NCBI GenBank assembly: GCA_945861295.1
Contig: CAMAUF010000149.1
Location: 1-6,108 of the forward strand
Length of the DNA: 6,108 nt
DNA from: a bacterium
GTDB taxonomy: Bacteria > Chloroflexota > Dehalococcoidia > Tepidiformales > Tepidiformaceae
Direction: 5' to 3'
The notes under the pieces are model-generated. The model searched no databases, had not been told where the DNA came from, and saw only the letters and a list, made by a program, of their open reading frames with translations. A program made the translations under genes and the position numbers. Within the stretch, counting starts at the first letter, position 1. The number at the start of each line of letters is the position of its first letter. Positions 5,390 to 6,108 of the stretch are shown here, piece by piece.

Positions 5390-5433
5390 GTAGGAAGGTC
5401 TCGATCGATTGTAGGCCCGGCGTCAAGCCCTGA

Positions 5434-6108
5434 TTAGAGCCCGAAGACGCGGGCCGCGTTGCCGCCGGCGATCAGCCGCGCGTCGGCCTCCGGCATCGCG
5501 TCGAAGATCGCTTTCACGGCGCTGCGCGAATAGCCGAGCGTGCTCTCGTTGTGCGGGTAGTCCGAAGACCACATCGCCCGATCGGCGCCGATGCGGTGGA
5601 TCATCTCCAGCCCCGCCGGGTCGACCATGAAGGTCGCATAGCAGTTGTTGAACCAGTAGTGGCTCGGCAGGTGCGCCAGCTTTGGCCGTACATGGCTCGG
5701 GAACGATTCGTAGATCATGTCCGCTTCTTGGAGCGCGCCGGGGACCCAATGCAGGCCGCTTTCGACGAAGATCACTTGCAGCCCCGGGTTGCGGTCGAAG
5801 ACGCCGCCGAAGGTCAGCGTCGACCAGACGTTGCGCATGCCGCCCATCTGGTTCATGACGAAGATGCCAGCGGCGCCGCGCGGCGAAGTCGACGGGTTGA
5901 AGGGCCGCTCGCCGATGTGAAAGCAGAGCGGCAGGCCGGACTCTTCGATCGCCGCCCAGAACGGCTCCATGCGCTCGCCGTGGTAGTCGATGCGCTCGCC
6001 ATCGGCGAACTTGCCGGGCTGGATCGGGATCATCATCGTCTTGAAGCCGAGTTCCTTGATCTCCGCGATCGCCTCGCGCGTCTTGTCCGGGTCCCACCAA
6101 TTGAGGAT
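5434..6108 (-). CDS. Amidohydrolase (ACMSD-like amidohydrolase-2 family), N-terminus outside window
   Basis: Partial gene on the minus strand. An ATG occurs at 6036, but the frame stays open to the window edge and reads DPDKTREAIAEIKELGFKT, the usual family text before the MMIP strand, so the true start lies to the right. At least 224 residues are visible; the family is about 300-400. These are metal-dependent TIM-barrel hydrolases or decarboxylases (PF04909; ACMSD, 5-carboxyvanillate decarboxylase and relatives). Visible metal-site features, numbered from the edge: H64 in LCFHIGE (5917-5919), the VESGLHWVP segment (E116, H120) where a further ligand lies, and the key Asp D183 in WSSDYPHNE. 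The H64-to-D183 spacing (119) is close to that between the ACMSD ligands H177 and D294 (117). The N-terminal HxH ligand pair is outside the window. It ends VFGL, TAA, with the barrel-protein gene 56 bp downstream. The substrate is unknown; context suggests small-molecule or aromatic catabolism. Confidence 0.9.
   Translation of the reverse strand: MLNWWDPDKTREAIAEIKELGFKTMMIPIQPGKFADGERIDYHGERMEPFWAAIEESGLPLCFHIGERPFNPSTSPRGAAGIFVMNQMGGMRNVWSTLTFGGVFDRNPGLQVIFVESGLHWVPGALQEADMIYESFPSHVRPKLAHLPSHYWFNNCYATFMVDPAGLEMIHRIGADRAMWSSDYPHNESTLGYSRSAVKAIFDAMPEADARLIAGGNAARVFGL

Noticed and set aside
6034..6036. ATG as the true start of the amidohydrolase
   Set aside because: 24 further in-frame codons to the window edge look like the family's preceding helix, and the HxH metal ligands are still missing, so the start lies outside.
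5423..6100. 225-aa minus-strand ORF overlapping the amidohydrolase
   Set aside because: Arg-rich alternative frame; the amidohydrolase frame carries the metal-site motifs and stays open to the edge.

Overview
The window is about 6.1 kb of dense, high-GC bacterial DNA (roughly two-thirds GC by eye, strong G/C bias at third codon positions) with frequent GTG starts. The RecF and small-protein styles and the GC-rich interspersed repeats are compatible with a Chloroflexota (Thermomicrobia-like) chromosome. That placement is an impression from sequence style, not a proof. I see no insertion sequences, CRISPR arrays, tRNA/rRNA genes, phage genes or plasmid functions.

Layout, left to right. (1) 1-1122 (+): the 5'-truncated end of an acyl-CoA dehydrogenase-fold flavoprotein; its reading frame runs off the left edge. 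(2) 1123-1368: a non-coding gap holding degenerate repeats in alternating orientation and a probable promoter. (3) 1369-2538 (+): recF, a DNA-repair ATPase, with a GTG start and no Shine-Dalgarno sequence. (4) 2559-3773 (+): a PrsW-type intramembrane protease, 20 bp after recF and probably co-transcribed. (5) 3856-4665 (+): a VOC (glyoxalase/dioxygenase-fold) protein with its own ribosome binding site and a candidate promoter. (6) about 4715-5047 (+): a small unrecognised protein. (7) On the minus strand, converging on it: a small dimeric alpha/beta-barrel protein (5069-5377) downstream of an amidohydrolase (5434-6108) whose N-terminus lies beyond the right edge.

How they fit together: recF and prsW look like one transcription unit, and the amidohydrolase and small barrel protein look like another. 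The acyl-CoA dehydrogenase homologue, VOC protein, amidohydrolase and barrel protein are all families common in small-molecule catabolism, but they lie on both strands and no complete pathway is visible. RecF is not beside dnaA, dnaN or gyrB here. No convincing new multi-gene system is present. The most notable points are the alternating repeat block before recF, a likely near-leaderless recF mRNA, a Gly-to-Ala change in the RecF ABC signature, the missing catalytic glutamate in the acyl-CoA dehydrogenase homologue, and a VOC protein that seems to be built of three modules.
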